A stretch of DNA of 64,000 nucleotides from an uncultured Fretibacterium sp. (GTDB taxonomy: Bacteria; Synergistota; Synergistia; Synergistales; Aminobacteriaceae): contig NZ_CALHIQ010000013.1 of the NCBI RefSeq assembly GCF_938030725.1, positions 1 to 64,000 on the forward strand. Reading direction: 5' to 3'. Numbering within the stretch: position 1 is the first letter of the stretch; each line of letters opens with the position of its first letter. Positions 50,868 to 59,377 of the stretch are shown piece by piece. Made by a program: the position numbers and the translations under genes. The notes beneath the pieces are model-generated. The model was not told the DNA's origin and did not search any database. It worked only from the letters and a program-made list of their open reading frames with translations.

Positions 50868-51224
50868 ATGGGGTACGCACTCGAAGGCTGGAAGGTCACG
50901 TATACCCGGAGCTATGACACGAACTACGGGGAAATTGGGACCGTCGTCAACGTCACGGTAGGAGACACCAATATCCCCCTGGGGCATGCTGGTATTGGCT
51001 CTAACGACGAATCAGAGCGCAATTTTGCCCGAGCCGAACAGATCGCCCGCCTGATCGCAGCCGCCCCCGACTTGCTGGATACGCTGGGGGCTGTAATGAT
51101 GACCATCAATACCCCGGAGGTCCCGGACGCTGCATTAGCCAGAGGGCGCGCTCAGCTCTTGCTCGCAGAACTGGGGCACGGGACGCACAAGGGCGAACAA
51201 GGGCAGGAGGAGATCGAGAGATGA
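50868..51224 (+). CDS. Phage protein with IAAAPDLL motif, unknown
   Basis: 118 aa. The RLIAAAPDLLDTLG segment is common to many small phage early proteins of unknown function. It shares this motif with the next gene product. Three bases separate it from dut and it overlaps the next gene by 4 bp. Confidence 0.6.
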   Translation: MGYALEGWKVTYTRSYDTNYGEIGTVVNVTVGDTNIPLGHAGIGSNDESERNFARAEQIARLIAAAPDLLDTLGAVMMTINTPEVPDAALARGRAQLLLAELGHGTHKGEQGQEEIER

Positions 51225-51499
51225 GCCATACGCCGGGACCGTGGAGCTATGAGGAGCCGGACTGGGACGGACTGCCGTATTTAATGGCGGGAAATGGGGA
51301 TGTCGTAGCGACGCTCTTTTCGGAGCCTGAGAACTCGAGCGACATACCCCTGATCGCCGCCGCCCCGGAGCTGTACGAGGCCCTGGAAAAACTCTTCGAC
51401 CTGATGATCAGCGACAAGGTCAGTAAAGACGAAGGCGTGCGAAGGCTGCAAATGGCCGCAGACGTGCTCGCCAAGGTGCGGGGGGAGATGGAAGGATGA
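51221..51499 (+). CDS. Phage protein with IAAAPELYEAL motif, unknown
   Basis: 92 aa. The N-terminal SHTPGPWSY and central IPLIAAAPELYEALEKL occur in many phage-encoded small proteins. The function is unknown. The gene overlaps both neighbours by 4 bp. Confidence 0.65.
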   Translation: MSHTPGPWSYEEPDWDGLPYLMAGNGDVVATLFSEPENSSDIPLIAAAPELYEALEKLFDLMISDKVSKDEGVRRLQMAADVLAKVRGEMEG

Positions 51500-51960
51500 A
51501 GGGCTACAACCGAGTGACCTTGATGGGGAACTTGACGCGCGACCCCGAGGTTCGATACACGCAGAACGGCATGGCGTGCGCCAGGTTCTCCCTGGCCGTC
51601 GGGTACTCCAAGAAGAAGCAGGACGGCTTATACGAGGACGCCGCGGACTTTCCGACCTGCGTCGTCTGGGGGAAACGGGCCGAGGTGATCGGCAAGCACT
51701 TCCGGAAGGGCTCCGGGATCCTCGTCGAGGGCAAGATACAGACCGGGAGCTACCAGGACAAGAACGGCAATAAACGCTACACGACGGATGTCCTGGTACA
51801 GGACTTCAACTTCGTCGGCGGCAAGAAAGACGGGCAGGACAGCGGAGGCGGGTACGCCCCACATCCGCAGGGGCATTCTGGGGGCTGGGGGAAGGACGAC
51901 GACTTCCCCATGGACTTCGCCGAAGCGGAGACCGGCGGCGAGGCGGATATCCCGTTCTAA
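51496..51960 (+). CDS. ssb: Single-stranded DNA-binding protein
   Basis: 154 aa. The OB fold begins YNRVTLMGNLTRDPEVRYTQ and continues with FPTCVVWGKRAEVI and GILVEGKIQTGSYQDKNG. A Gly-rich linker leads to the acidic tip EADIPF, the partner-binding tail of bacterial SSB. It serves phage replication and recombination. The tip is complete, so it can probably use host partners. Confidence 0.95.
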   Translation: MKGYNRVTLMGNLTRDPEVRYTQNGMACARFSLAVGYSKKKQDGLYEDAADFPTCVVWGKRAEVIGKHFRKGSGILVEGKIQTGSYQDKNGNKRYTTDVLVQDFNFVGGKKDGQDSGGGYAPHPQGHSGGWGKDDDFPMDFAEAETGGEADIPF

Positions 51961-51971
51961 GACTCCGGGAC

Positions 51972-52006
51972 GTACGCCGTACGTACACCGTACGTACATG
52001 TACGCC
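51972..52006. repeat. GTACG-rich palindromic repeats upstream of the initiator gene
   Basis: GTACGCC, GTACGTACACC, GTACGTAC and GTACGCC units follow each other in the ssb-initiator gap. The 13-bp GTACGTACACCGT (51979-51991) recurs exactly inside the initiator gene at 52460-52472. These may be further binding sites for the initiator or an autoregulatory operator. Confidence 0.55.
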
Positions 52007-52036
52007 ACAAAGCCTATTCTAAGGAGAGCTCGAAAG

Positions 52037-53041
52037 ATGGCATGGATAAAATCCCAACAAGCGTTACGGGACCATCCTAAACTGAAAAAATTGGCTCGCA
52101 GCCTGGAGATATCCATCCCAACCGCATTGGGGCATCTGCACATGCTCTGGTGGTGGGCGATGGATTACGCGCAAGATGGGAACCTGACGCCATTCGATGC
52201 CTTGGATATAGCCGATGCCGCCGGATGGGGGGGAGACCCGAATAGATTCGTTGACGCTATGGTGAACTGCGGGTTCCGGGGCGCCGGCTTTTTGGAGCGT
52301 ACCGAAGATGGCGAGCTCCTGATACATGATTGGGACGAACATTGCGGAGACGAGTTTGAGCGCAGGGCGAAAGAGGCCGAACGCCTTCGCGCCTATAGGG
52401 AAAAGAAAAAGAAAAGCGATGAAAAAGTACGAACGCCGGACGAACCTGAAGCGTACGTCGTACGTACACCGTGCGAAACGAGTACGTCCGAAGTACGTAC
52501 GCCGGACGAACCCGGTACGTACGGTGTGAGAGGAGAAGAGAAGAGAAGAGAGGAGAAGAGAGGAGATACCCCCCCTACCCCCCCACGGGGGGATGAGGCG
52601 GAGGCGGACGAAACGTCCCCTGAGCCTCCGGACGACGGGGCCGTCAAAGTCTCGGAGGTCGTGGAGCTCTGGAACACAGAGCTCTGTCCCCTGGGCTTTC
52701 CCAAAGTCTCGAGGGTCACCCCGGAACGCCGGAAGCACTTCAAGGCCAGGCTTCGCGATGGGGTCGAGCGCCGGGAGCTGGCGTGGTGGCGTGATCGCAT
52801 CGCCGCCATAGCCGGGAGTGAGTTCATGCGTAAAAGCGCCGCGGAGAAGGCTCAATGGCTGGACTTTGACTGGCTTCTGAACGAGACGAACCTGGTCAAG
52901 GTCGCCGAGGGCAAATACGGGCGTGTCCTGAACTTACCGCGCGGACAGCCGACGGGGCAGGCTGGGCAAAGCATGGACGAGTACATGCGGGAGCTGCAAA
53001 AAGACCCATTCTGGGGCGGTTCTGGAGGTGCCGAGACATGA
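52037..53041 (+). CDS. Phage replication initiator-like protein (lambda O-like)
   Basis: 334 aa from the ATG at 52037, 9-16 bp after AAGGAGAG. The N-terminal part (to about 110) resembles phage replisome-organiser winged helices (SQQALRDHPKLKKLARSL, FLERTEDGELLIHDWDEH). Residues 131-163 are three 11-residue repeats beginning VRTP, encoded by the iteron-like DNA repeats. A charged low-complexity linker follows. The C-terminal domain (VVELWNTELCPLGFPKVSRV to WLLNETNLVKVAEGKY) resembles the helicase-loading part of such proteins. Position after ssb and before a probable loader fits an initiator that binds an origin within its own gene. Confidence 0.7.
   Translation: MAWIKSQQALRDHPKLKKLARSLEISIPTALGHLHMLWWWAMDYAQDGNLTPFDALDIADAAGWGGDPNRFVDAMVNCGFRGAGFLERTEDGELLIHDWDEHCGDEFERRAKEAERLRAYREKKKKSDEKVRTPDEPEAYVVRTPCETSTSEVRTPDEPGTYGVRGEEKRREEKRGDTPPTPPRGDEAEADETSPEPPDDGAVKVSEVVELWNTELCPLGFPKVSRVTPERRKHFKARLRDGVERRELAWWRDRIAAIAGSEFMRKSAAEKAQWLDFDWLLNETNLVKVAEGKYGRVLNLPRGQPTGQAGQSMDEYMRELQKDPFWGGSGGAET
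52427..52566 (+). repeat. Iteron-like 33-bp tandem repeats and purine tract: candidate phage replication origin
   Basis: Three repeats start at 52427, 52460 and 52493, exactly 33 bp apart; the 20-bp core GTACGTACGCCGGACGAACC is nearly identical in the first and third and partly kept in the second. A half copy begins at 52515. A 39-nt run of only A and G (52528-52566) follows at once and then C-runs. Lambda-type origins have this layout: iterons inside the O gene next to a purine-biased melting region. Confidence 0.65.
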
Positions 53042-53688
53042 CCGAGCGAGATAAACCCGAGTTCGCGGCCTGCCTGAAAGTGGCCGCAGACCTGTACGGG
53101 CGTCCGCCGCTATCCACGGAGGCGCTGAAAATGTTCTTCCTGCTGCTGCAAAAGTTCAGCCTGACGCAGGTAAAAGCCGCATTGCAAGGGCACATGGCGT
53201 CGTCGCCGTACATGCCCAAGCCCTGCGACGTGATTCAGCGCATTGAGGGCCGGGCCGAGGACCGTGCGGCCGCAGCCTGGGCGCTGGTCATGAAGGCCGT
53301 ATCCCGGTTTGGGCATGACACGAGCGTCCGCTTCCCGTCCCCGGCGATACACTACGCCCTGGAGCAGATGGGCGGCTGGGCGCGGTTCTGCATGCGCCTT
53401 GCGGAGGCTGAGCTCCCCTTCCGCGCCAAGGACTTCGCGCAGTTCTTCGCGATGGGCGAGCGCTGCGCAACGTGGGACGGGGCGAGTGGCACGGTGAAGG
53501 TCCCAGCATACCTGGCGGGGACTTGCGAGTTGTCTAACCGGACGAACGGCTACGCTCTGCCCGCGAAAGTCTACGACGCGGAGACGGGCGAAACGCTGGA
53601 GGGGCAGGCGCTCTCGACCGGAGCGGGGAAGATCGTGCCGATCGCAACGGTGCTGGCTGCGCAGATGCGGACGGGAGGGGCGCAATGA
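53038..53688 (+). CDS. Probable phage replication accessory protein (P/DnaC-position)
   Basis: 216 aa. The N-terminal 70 residues (FAACLKVAADLYGRPPLS to FSLTQVKAALQGHM) resemble phage proteins annotated as DUF6475 and other loader-like proteins. The middle (WARFCMRLAEAELPFRAKDFAQFF) is helical and conserved in the same group. No Walker motif is present, so it is not a DnaC-type ATPase. It overlaps the initiator by 4 bp, which suggests a partner in replication. Confidence 0.55.
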   Translation: MTERDKPEFAACLKVAADLYGRPPLSTEALKMFFLLLQKFSLTQVKAALQGHMASSPYMPKPCDVIQRIEGRAEDRAAAAWALVMKAVSRFGHDTSVRFPSPAIHYALEQMGGWARFCMRLAEAELPFRAKDFAQFFAMGERCATWDGASGTVKVPAYLAGTCELSNRTNGYALPAKVYDAETGETLEGQALSTGAGKIVPIATVLAAQMRTGGAQ

Positions 53689-53921
53689 AACCGAGACTGC
53701 GCAAAAGCCCCAGGGTGCAGTATCCCAGCGTGTGGAGTCTGCTGTGGAGCTGGGGGGAGTTCTGCGAGCTGTCCCTGGACCGCGAGGCCGGATGGGTCGC
53801 ACTCCCCAAGTGGCAGCAGCGCTACAAGGCCTTGCGGCGCTCTGCCCGGAACCACGGGCACAAGCTGGGGACGATCGACGCGCTGGAGAAAGTCCAGCGC
53901 GAATGGGAGGCAAAACCATGA
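53685..53921 (+). CDS. Small basic phage protein, unknown
   Basis: 78 aa, rich in Trp and basic residues (SVWSLLWSWGEFCELS, WQQRYKALRRSARNHGHK). It overlaps its neighbours by 4 bp. Not recognised; a nucleic-acid-binding role would be a guess. Confidence 0.5.
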   Translation: MKPRLRKSPRVQYPSVWSLLWSWGEFCELSLDREAGWVALPKWQQRYKALRRSARNHGHKLGTIDALEKVQREWEAKP

Positions 53922-54301
53922 GGACGCTGGCCAGGGTGGAGCTCTTGGGCCTGCCACCGACGGTGAATCACCTTTACAGGACCTCCCGAAGCGGAGTTCG
54001 TTACAAGACCTCCCAGGGAAAAGAGTGGCAGGCCCTCACTGTCGCCATCATGGCTGCCGCGAAGACGAACCGCGCCCCTTACGACGGCGACGTGGCACTG
54101 GAGGTCCTCTTCCAGACGGCGGACCGAAGACGCTGGGACCTGGATAACCGGGTCAAGGCCCTCCAGGATTGCCTGGCGATGGCCGGCGTGATCGAGGACG
54201 ACCGGCAGATACAGCGTCTTCTCGTGGAGCGACGGACAGGACCGAAGACAGCGACGGTCGTTGTTGTGTGGGAGCTGGGGTCGGAGAGGGGGAAAGCATG
54301 A
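53918..54301 (+). CDS. rusA: RusA-family Holliday-junction resolvase
   Basis: 127 aa. PPTVNHLYRTSRSG at the start and RRWDLDNRVKALQDCLAMAG followed by EDDRQI match RusA, with the catalytic Asp residues in DLDN and DD. It resolves branched DNA before packaging. Overlaps of 4 bp join it to both neighbours. Confidence 0.9.
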   Translation: MRTLARVELLGLPPTVNHLYRTSRSGVRYKTSQGKEWQALTVAIMAAAKTNRAPYDGDVALEVLFQTADRRRWDLDNRVKALQDCLAMAGVIEDDRQIQRLLVERRTGPKTATVVVVWELGSERGKA

Positions 54302-54714
54302 AGCGTATATATACCCCACAGTGCCTCGCGCACGTGGAGAAAATTCTCGAGGCCTTCCCCGTGCAGCGGCAACAGCTCGCCCTGCTGGATGACTTCATCG
54401 CCGCCTCGATTCGCAGTCCGTCCATTTCGGATACCCCCGGCGGAGGGGGGGCGGATTCGGAGCAGGAACGCATCCTGGCGGCGAAGGAGCGCAGCCCACA
54501 GTACCAGGACCTTGCCCGGACCGTTGAGACGGTGCGGCGTGCCCTGCGCGTGCTGCCCAGGCGTGATCTTGCCTTTGTCGAGATGCGATACTGGCGACGG
54601 ATGGGGATGCATGACATCGCCGAGGCATACGGGAAAGAAATCCGGTCCCTCTGGAGATGGAGGGACCGGATTCTGAGCCGCCTTGTGCCGTTTCTCTTCC
54701 GGCATGTGGCCTAG
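54298..54714 (+). CDS. Phage late transcriptional regulator (ArpU/RinA-like, sigma-70 region-4-like HTH)
   Basis: 138 aa. The C-terminal half (ETVRRALRVLPRRDLAFVEM and MGMHDIAEAYGKEIRSLWRW) forms a sigma region-4-like helix-turn-helix typical of ArpU/RinA regulators, which switch on late genes. The N-terminal half is helical. It is the last gene of the early operon and lies just before the candidate late promoter, as is usual for this type. Confidence 0.7.
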   Translation: MKRIYTPQCLAHVEKILEAFPVQRQQLALLDDFIAASIRSPSISDTPGGGGADSEQERILAAKERSPQYQDLARTVETVRRALRVLPRRDLAFVEMRYWRRMGMHDIAEAYGKEIRSLWRWRDRILSRLVPFLFRHVA

Positions 54715-54771
54715 TCATCGGGGGGCGGCAGTATGCCGGCCTCCCGTAGAATATCTTTTACCGGATTGAAA

Positions 54772-54807
54772 GTGTCATTGATGTGACACCCCCTGTCGTG
54801 GTATTCT
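54772..54807 (+). promoter_or_regulatory. Candidate late promoter with palindrome on the -35
   Basis: TTGATG (54779-54784) and TATTCT (54802-54807) are 17 bp apart. GTGTCA-TTGATG-TGACAC (54772-54789) is an inverted repeat centred on the -35, a likely binding site for the adjacent regulator. Confidence 0.5.
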
Positions 54808-54824
54808 GGTAGCATCAGAATTTG

Positions 54825-54850
54825 GGACGCCGATCGGGGCGTCCTTTTTT
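54825..54850 (+). terminator. Terminator in the late leader
   Basis: GGACGCC pairs with GGCGTCC over a 6-nt loop, followed by six T. It lies about 10 nt after the predicted late start site and 18 bp before the terS start. Confidence 0.8.
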
Positions 54851-54867
54851 GTTGGGAGGTGAACCGA

Positions 54868-55182
54868 TTGGTCTCTGCTAACAAAGGCGAAACAAAGAGA
54901 AAGGCTCCACCTCACGCCTTCAAGAAAGGTCAATCGGGGAACCCCAGGGGCCGGCCCAAGGCGAACCCCGAGGTGAAGGAGATTCTCAAGGCCGCATCGC
55001 CGGACGCGGCGCGGAAGCTCGTGGAGCTGGTGGGGAGCCGGACGGAGAAGATCGCGCTGGCTGCGGCTACGGAGATTCTGGACCGGACGATGGGGCGGCC
55101 GGAGACGACCGGGAAAGTGCAGGTGGACATGTTCCTCTCCCCTGCCGCGATTCTGGAGAAAATAAGGGGGCGGCGGGAATGA
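54868..55182 (+). CDS. Terminase small subunit-like protein (DUF5681-type N-terminus)
   Basis: 104 aa from the TTG at 54868, 9 bp after GGGAGG; a GTG at 54859 abuts the site. It opens with the DNA-binding-type motif FKKGQSGNPRGRPK, found in DUF5681 proteins next to terminase large subunits, followed by a helical segment. It probably recognises the packaging site. The stop overlaps the terL start (ATGA). Confidence 0.75.
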   Translation: MVSANKGETKRKAPPHAFKKGQSGNPRGRPKANPEVKEILKAASPDAARKLVELVGSRTEKIALAAATEILDRTMGRPETTGKVQVDMFLSPAAILEKIRGRRE

Positions 55183-56561
55183 GCGACCTCGAAAAACTAG
55201 CGGACGTCGTGAAGGAGTGGCGCGAGAGTGCCGCTCTTTTTGTGTCCGACCAGTTTGGCGTCACACCGACCGCGCAGCAGAAGGCGCTTCTGGACGCTGC
55301 ATCGAAACCGGGCGCGCACGTCGCAGTGAAGTCCGGGCACGGGACGGGGAAGTCCACGACCCTTGCCTGGCTGGCGCTCTGGGGGCTCTGCTGTTTCGAG
55401 GACGTGAAGGTCCCCTGCACGGCCCCGACCGGACACCAGCTCGAGGACGTGCTCTGGAGCGAGATCGAGAAGTGGCGGGGCCGGATGCTGGAGCCGTGGC
55501 GGTCCGCGATATCCGTCACGTCGGATGCCGTGAAGATCGCCGGGCTGCCGAACTTCGCAGCGGCACGGACCGGGCGAAAGGAGAACCCGGAGGCACTGCA
55601 GGGCTTCCATGCGGACACACTGCTCTTCCTCGTGGACGAGGCGTCCGGCATACCGGACCAGGTGTTCGAGGTCGCGCGCGGTGCGCTCTCCACGCCGGGA
55701 GCCCGCGTCGTGATGGCTGCGAACCCGACCCGGACGACAGGATACTTCTACCAGGCGTTCCATCGGAACCGCGAGGCGTGGGACCTGCTGACGTTCTCCT
55801 GCGCGGATTCTCCGCTCGTCTCGAAGGAGTACGTCGAGGAGATGCGGGAGGAGTACGGTGAGGAGAGTGACATCTACCGTGTCCGCGTGCTCGGCGAGTT
55901 CCCGAAGGGCGGGGACCTCCAGTTCATCCCCTCCGCGCTCGTGGAGCAGGCGCAGGCCCGGTACTACCGGGAGGACGCATTCTCGTTTGCCCCGGTGGTG
56001 CTGGGCGTGGACGTCGCGGCGTTCGGCGGGGACCGGTGCGTGGTGTTCCTCCGGCAGGGGCTGTACTCGGAGTGCCTCTGGACGGGGCGCGAGGTGGAGA
56101 CGGCGACGCTCGCGGGCGTCGTGGCGCGCTTCGAGGACGAGCGGAAGGCGGATGCGGTGTTCGTGGATTCGACCGGCGTCGGGTTCGGCGTGGCGTCGAA
56201 CCTCCGGCAGATGGGGCGCTCCCCTATCGCCGTGGACTTCGCCAGCGCCCCGACCCATCCGGCGTACCTGAACAAACGGGCGGAGTGCTGGGGGCTCCTG
56301 CGGGACTGGCTGAAGGAGGGCGGCTGGCTGCCGAAGGACGATCGGCTGCGGGACGATCTCTGCGCGCCGGAGTACGGGTACACGCTCTCCGGGAAAATCC
56401 AGCTAGAGCGGAAAGAGAAGATGCGGGCCCGTGGGCTGGCGTCCCCCGACCTGGCTGACGCGCTGGCGCTGACGTTTGCCGCTCCGGTGGTCAAGCAGGA
56501 GTACGTCCCGGACTTTCGGCCGCAGGACCAGCGGGATATCTTTGAGTGGGGAAGGAGGTGA
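55179..56561 (+). CDS. terL: Terminase large subunit
   Basis: 460 aa. The ATPase domain has Walker A SGHGTGKST (52-60) and Walker B LLFLVDEASGI. The RNase H-like nuclease domain has acidic residues in VLGVDVAAFGGDR, AVFVDSTGVG and SPDLADALALTF. It cuts concatemers and drives DNA into the prohead. The family is that found in BPP-1-like and other podoviruses. It overlaps terS by 4 bp. Confidence 0.95.
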   Translation: MSDLEKLADVVKEWRESAALFVSDQFGVTPTAQQKALLDAASKPGAHVAVKSGHGTGKSTTLAWLALWGLCCFEDVKVPCTAPTGHQLEDVLWSEIEKWRGRMLEPWRSAISVTSDAVKIAGLPNFAAARTGRKENPEALQGFHADTLLFLVDEASGIPDQVFEVARGALSTPGARVVMAANPTRTTGYFYQAFHRNREAWDLLTFSCADSPLVSKEYVEEMREEYGEESDIYRVRVLGEFPKGGDLQFIPSALVEQAQARYYREDAFSFAPVVLGVDVAAFGGDRCVVFLRQGLYSECLWTGREVETATLAGVVARFEDERKADAVFVDSTGVGFGVASNLRQMGRSPIAVDFASAPTHPAYLNKRAECWGLLRDWLKEGGWLPKDDRLRDDLCAPEYGYTLSGKIQLERKEKMRARGLASPDLADALALTFAAPVVKQEYVPDFRPQDQRDIFEWGRR

Positions 56562-56567
56562 GGCCGC

Positions 56568-56756
56568 ATGTGTTTCCCGAAGGCACCGAAGGTGGAGACG
56601 CCGCCGCCTGCGCCGACGATCGACCAGGCGAAGACGGACGACGCGGTGACGGCCCGGCAGGATGAGCGCAAGCGTCTGCGCGGGGCCATGAACTCCCGCA
56701 CGACGATCTTGAGCGGGCGCGACGATCAGGGGCGCAAGACGCTCCTGGGAATGTAG
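56568..56756 (+). CDS. Small phage protein between terminase and portal
   Basis: 62 aa. A Pro-rich start (PKAPKVETPPPAPTIDQAK) precedes a basic helical part (QDERKRLRGAMNSRTTIL). Similar short proteins lie between TerL and portal genes in podoviruses. The function is unknown. GGAGGTGAGG precedes the ATG. Confidence 0.65.
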   Translation: MCFPKAPKVETPPPAPTIDQAKTDDAVTARQDERKRLRGAMNSRTTILSGRDDQGRKTLLGM

Positions 56757-56765
56757 GTGGGGACG

Positions 56766-58445
56766 ATGGAAGTGAGGGAGCTTCAGAAGCGCGTCGAGGA
56801 GTTGGAGGAGGCGCGCAATCGCATCAGACCGCAGTGGGAGGAGATAGCCCGATACGTCACGCCGGGACGCGGCGTCTTCGACGACGCCGAACCCAATCAG
56901 GGAGACCGGAAGGACCGGGACCTCCTGGACGCGACGCCGTTTCAGGCGCTCACGACCCTCGCGGCGGGGATGCAGGGCGGACTGACCTCCCCGTCCCGCC
57001 CGTGGTTCAAGCTCGGCGTGACGGACCCTGAGCTGGGGGATTACGAGCCGGTGCGGGTCTGGCTGGACGAAGTGGAGCGGCGGATGCTCCACGTCCTGGG
57101 GCGATCGAACCTCTACAACTGCCTGCACACGCTGTATGCGGAGGTCGGAGCGTTCGGGACCGGGGCCGTCTATATCGAGGAGGATCCGACAGAGGCCCTG
57201 CGGGGCACGGCACTCACCGCCGGGGAGTACGCTGTGGCGTTCGATTCGCGCGGGATGCCCTCGGAGTTCTGCCGGACGTTCTGGATGACCGCACCGCAGA
57301 TGGCGGAGGCGTTCGAGTACGATGTGCTGTCCGACGCGGCACGCAGCGCCATGGACAACGGCAGGCGCGGGCAGTGGTTTCGGGTGCATCACCTCATCTT
57401 CCCGAACGACGAGTTCTCTCCGCTGGGGAAGGAGGACCGCCCGGCAAGGACCATGCCGTGGGCGTCGGTCTACTGGGAGCACGGCAAGGAGAAGCCGCTT
57501 CGGGTGTCCGGGTACGAGGAGTTCCCCGTCCTGGTCCCGCGGTGGGACGTGGTTGGCGCGGACTACTACGGGCGCGGGCCGGGCTGGGCGGCGCTTGGGG
57601 AATCGAAGATGCTGCAGGAGCTTCGGTACGACTACCTGGGCGCGCAGAAGCTGGCGATCCGGCCGCCCCTGATGGGGCACACCACTCTCAAGAAGGCGCG
57701 CCCCGACCTGACGCCGGGGTCGCTGACGTACTACGAGGGCGACGTCGGGGTTCGGCCCATCTACCAGGTGCAGCCGGACATTCCTGGCCAGCTGCAGGCC
57801 ATCGCGGAGAGCCGGCAGATGATTCAGCGCTTCTTCTACGCCGACCTGTTCCTCATGCTGGCGTCGAACGACACGCGGGGTATGACGGCCCGCGAGGTCG
57901 TGGAGCGACACGAGGAGAAGATGCTCATGCTGGGCCCCGTGCTGGAGCGCCTGGAGAACGAGCTGCTGGACCCACTCATCGAGCGCGTGTTCGCCATCAT
58001 GGACCGCATGGGGCTCCTTCCGCAGCCGCCGGAGGACCTGGGCGGGAAGTTGCTTCAGGTGGAGTACATCTCCGTCCTGGCGCAGGCGCAGCGGATGGTG
58101 GGGATTGAGGGCATCGAGCGGCTGGCGGGCTTTGTGGGGGCCTACGCGCCCCTGAAGCCAGAGGTCCTGGACAAGGTGGACTTCGACGAGGCAATAGAGC
58201 AGTACGCCCGGAAGCTGGGCGTCCCGGCCGCGGTGATCGTGTCAGACGAGAACGTGGCGGCGATTCGAGAGCAACGCGCACAGCAGCAGGCGCAGATGGA
58301 ACAGATGGCCGCCATGCAACAGGCGGCTCAGACGGCCCAACAGGGGGCCGGGGCGGTACGCCAGGCAGCTCAGGCCGCCGAGGGCGGCGGGCTGGGAGAG
58401 ATCGCGGATCTGCTGGGAGGAGGAGAGGGTGAAGGGGTGCTATGA
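56766..58445 (+). CDS. Portal (head-tail connector) protein, T7/BPP-1 type
   Basis: 559 aa. RIRPQWEEIARYVTPGRG, AGMQGGLTSPSRPWFKL, YAEVGAFGTGAVYIEED and FFYADLFLMLASNDTRGMTAREV follow podoviral head-tail connector proteins. The C-terminus is Gln/Ala-rich with coiled-coil nature (AQMEQMAAMQQAAQTAQQ). Twelve copies would form the DNA gate of the capsid. I chose the ATG at 56766 (AGGTGGGG upstream) over a GTG at 56757. Confidence 0.92.
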   Translation: MEVRELQKRVEELEEARNRIRPQWEEIARYVTPGRGVFDDAEPNQGDRKDRDLLDATPFQALTTLAAGMQGGLTSPSRPWFKLGVTDPELGDYEPVRVWLDEVERRMLHVLGRSNLYNCLHTLYAEVGAFGTGAVYIEEDPTEALRGTALTAGEYAVAFDSRGMPSEFCRTFWMTAPQMAEAFEYDVLSDAARSAMDNGRRGQWFRVHHLIFPNDEFSPLGKEDRPARTMPWASVYWEHGKEKPLRVSGYEEFPVLVPRWDVVGADYYGRGPGWAALGESKMLQELRYDYLGAQKLAIRPPLMGHTTLKKARPDLTPGSLTYYEGDVGVRPIYQVQPDIPGQLQAIAESRQMIQRFFYADLFLMLASNDTRGMTAREVVERHEEKMLMLGPVLERLENELLDPLIERVFAIMDRMGLLPQPPEDLGGKLLQVEYISVLAQAQRMVGIEGIERLAGFVGAYAPLKPEVLDKVDFDEAIEQYARKLGVPAAVIVSDENVAAIREQRAQQQAQMEQMAAMQQAAQTAQQGAGAVRQAAQAAEGGGLGEIADLLGGGEGEGVL

Positions 58446-58714
58446 CACGCGAGGAACTGCGAAAACAGGACGTGCAGGATTTGCGGGCGCTTCTCCATAC
58501 ACGGGAGGGCGCTCGTTTTCTATCCCGACTGTTCGACTTGACGAGAGTCTTTGAGATCAGCTACGTCGCGGGCGACGCGGGGGCTACGGCCTTCCATGAG
58601 GGGGCCCGAAACGTCGGGCTGCCCGTTTACGCGGACGTGCTGGAGGCGGACGAGGACGCCCTGGCGCTGCTTGGGGCGGCGCGCAGGGAGAGGGAGATCA
58701 TAGAGGAGGCATAA
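58442..58714 (+). CDS. Bbp19-like phage protein
   Basis: 90 aa. DLRALLHTREGARFLSRLFDL and FHEGARNVGLPVYADVLE resemble the small Bbp19-type proteins found after the portal gene in BPP-1-like phages. The function is unknown. It overlaps the portal gene by 4 bp. Confidence 0.7.
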   Translation: MTREELRKQDVQDLRALLHTREGARFLSRLFDLTRVFEISYVAGDAGATAFHEGARNVGLPVYADVLEADEDALALLGAARREREIIEEA

Positions 58715-58717
58715 GCG

Positions 58718-59377
58718 ATGGCGGAGAACGATACGGGCGCAGGGGCGCCGCAGTCCCTGCTGGGTGGAGCGGAGCCACAGGGCACGGAGACACAGAGCGG
58801 GAGCCTGCTGGGCGGACCGATGCCTGCGGAGCCGCAGGGCGGACAGAGTACTCAGACCCCGGAGCCGCAGGGCGCGGAGCCTGCAAAGAACCTGGACGCG
58901 GCGACGCAGTATGAGAAGTTCACCATCCCGGAGGGGTTCGACTACGACGACGGCAAGGTGAGCGAGTTCACGACCCTGGCGCGGGAGCTGAACCTCAGCC
59001 AGGAGCAGGCACAGAAGCTCGTCGACCTGCACGTGCGGCACTGGCTGGGCTTCGAGGAACAGACGAAGGCGCAGGCGCGGGAGTGGAGCCGGCAGTCCAT
59101 GGAGGACCCGGAGTTTGGCGGGCAGAAGTTCACCCAGAGCCTGCGGGATGCGCATCGGTTCATCAACGTCTTCGGTGGCGAGAAGCTCAAGGCTGCGCTC
59201 GAAGCGACGGGGGCCGGGAACCACCCGGAGATTTTCAAGGCGTTTGCCCGCGCAGGGCGCATCCTGGGCGAGGACCGCCTCGTGACCGGTGCGGGCGCTG
59301 CCGGAGCGCACGGAGGGACGTTCGCCGACCTGGCGAACACGTTGTACCCGAACATGAAGAATGGAGGTAACAGCTAA
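58718..59377 (+). CDS. Capsid scaffold-like protein
   Basis: 219 aa. The first 60 residues are low-complexity Gly/Pro/Gln (TGAGAPQSLLGG, EPQGTETQSG repeats). The rest is helical and acidic, as in podoviral scaffolding proteins: LARELNLSQEQAQKLVDLHV and FGGEKLKAALEATGAGNHPE. It lies directly before the capsid gene, whose ATG overlaps its stop. No protease motif is seen. Confidence 0.75.
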   Translation: MAENDTGAGAPQSLLGGAEPQGTETQSGSLLGGPMPAEPQGGQSTQTPEPQGAEPAKNLDAATQYEKFTIPEGFDYDDGKVSEFTTLARELNLSQEQAQKLVDLHVRHWLGFEEQTKAQAREWSRQSMEDPEFGGQKFTQSLRDAHRFINVFGGEKLKAALEATGAGNHPEIFKAFARAGRILGEDRLVTGAGAAGAHGGTFADLANTLYPNMKNGGNS

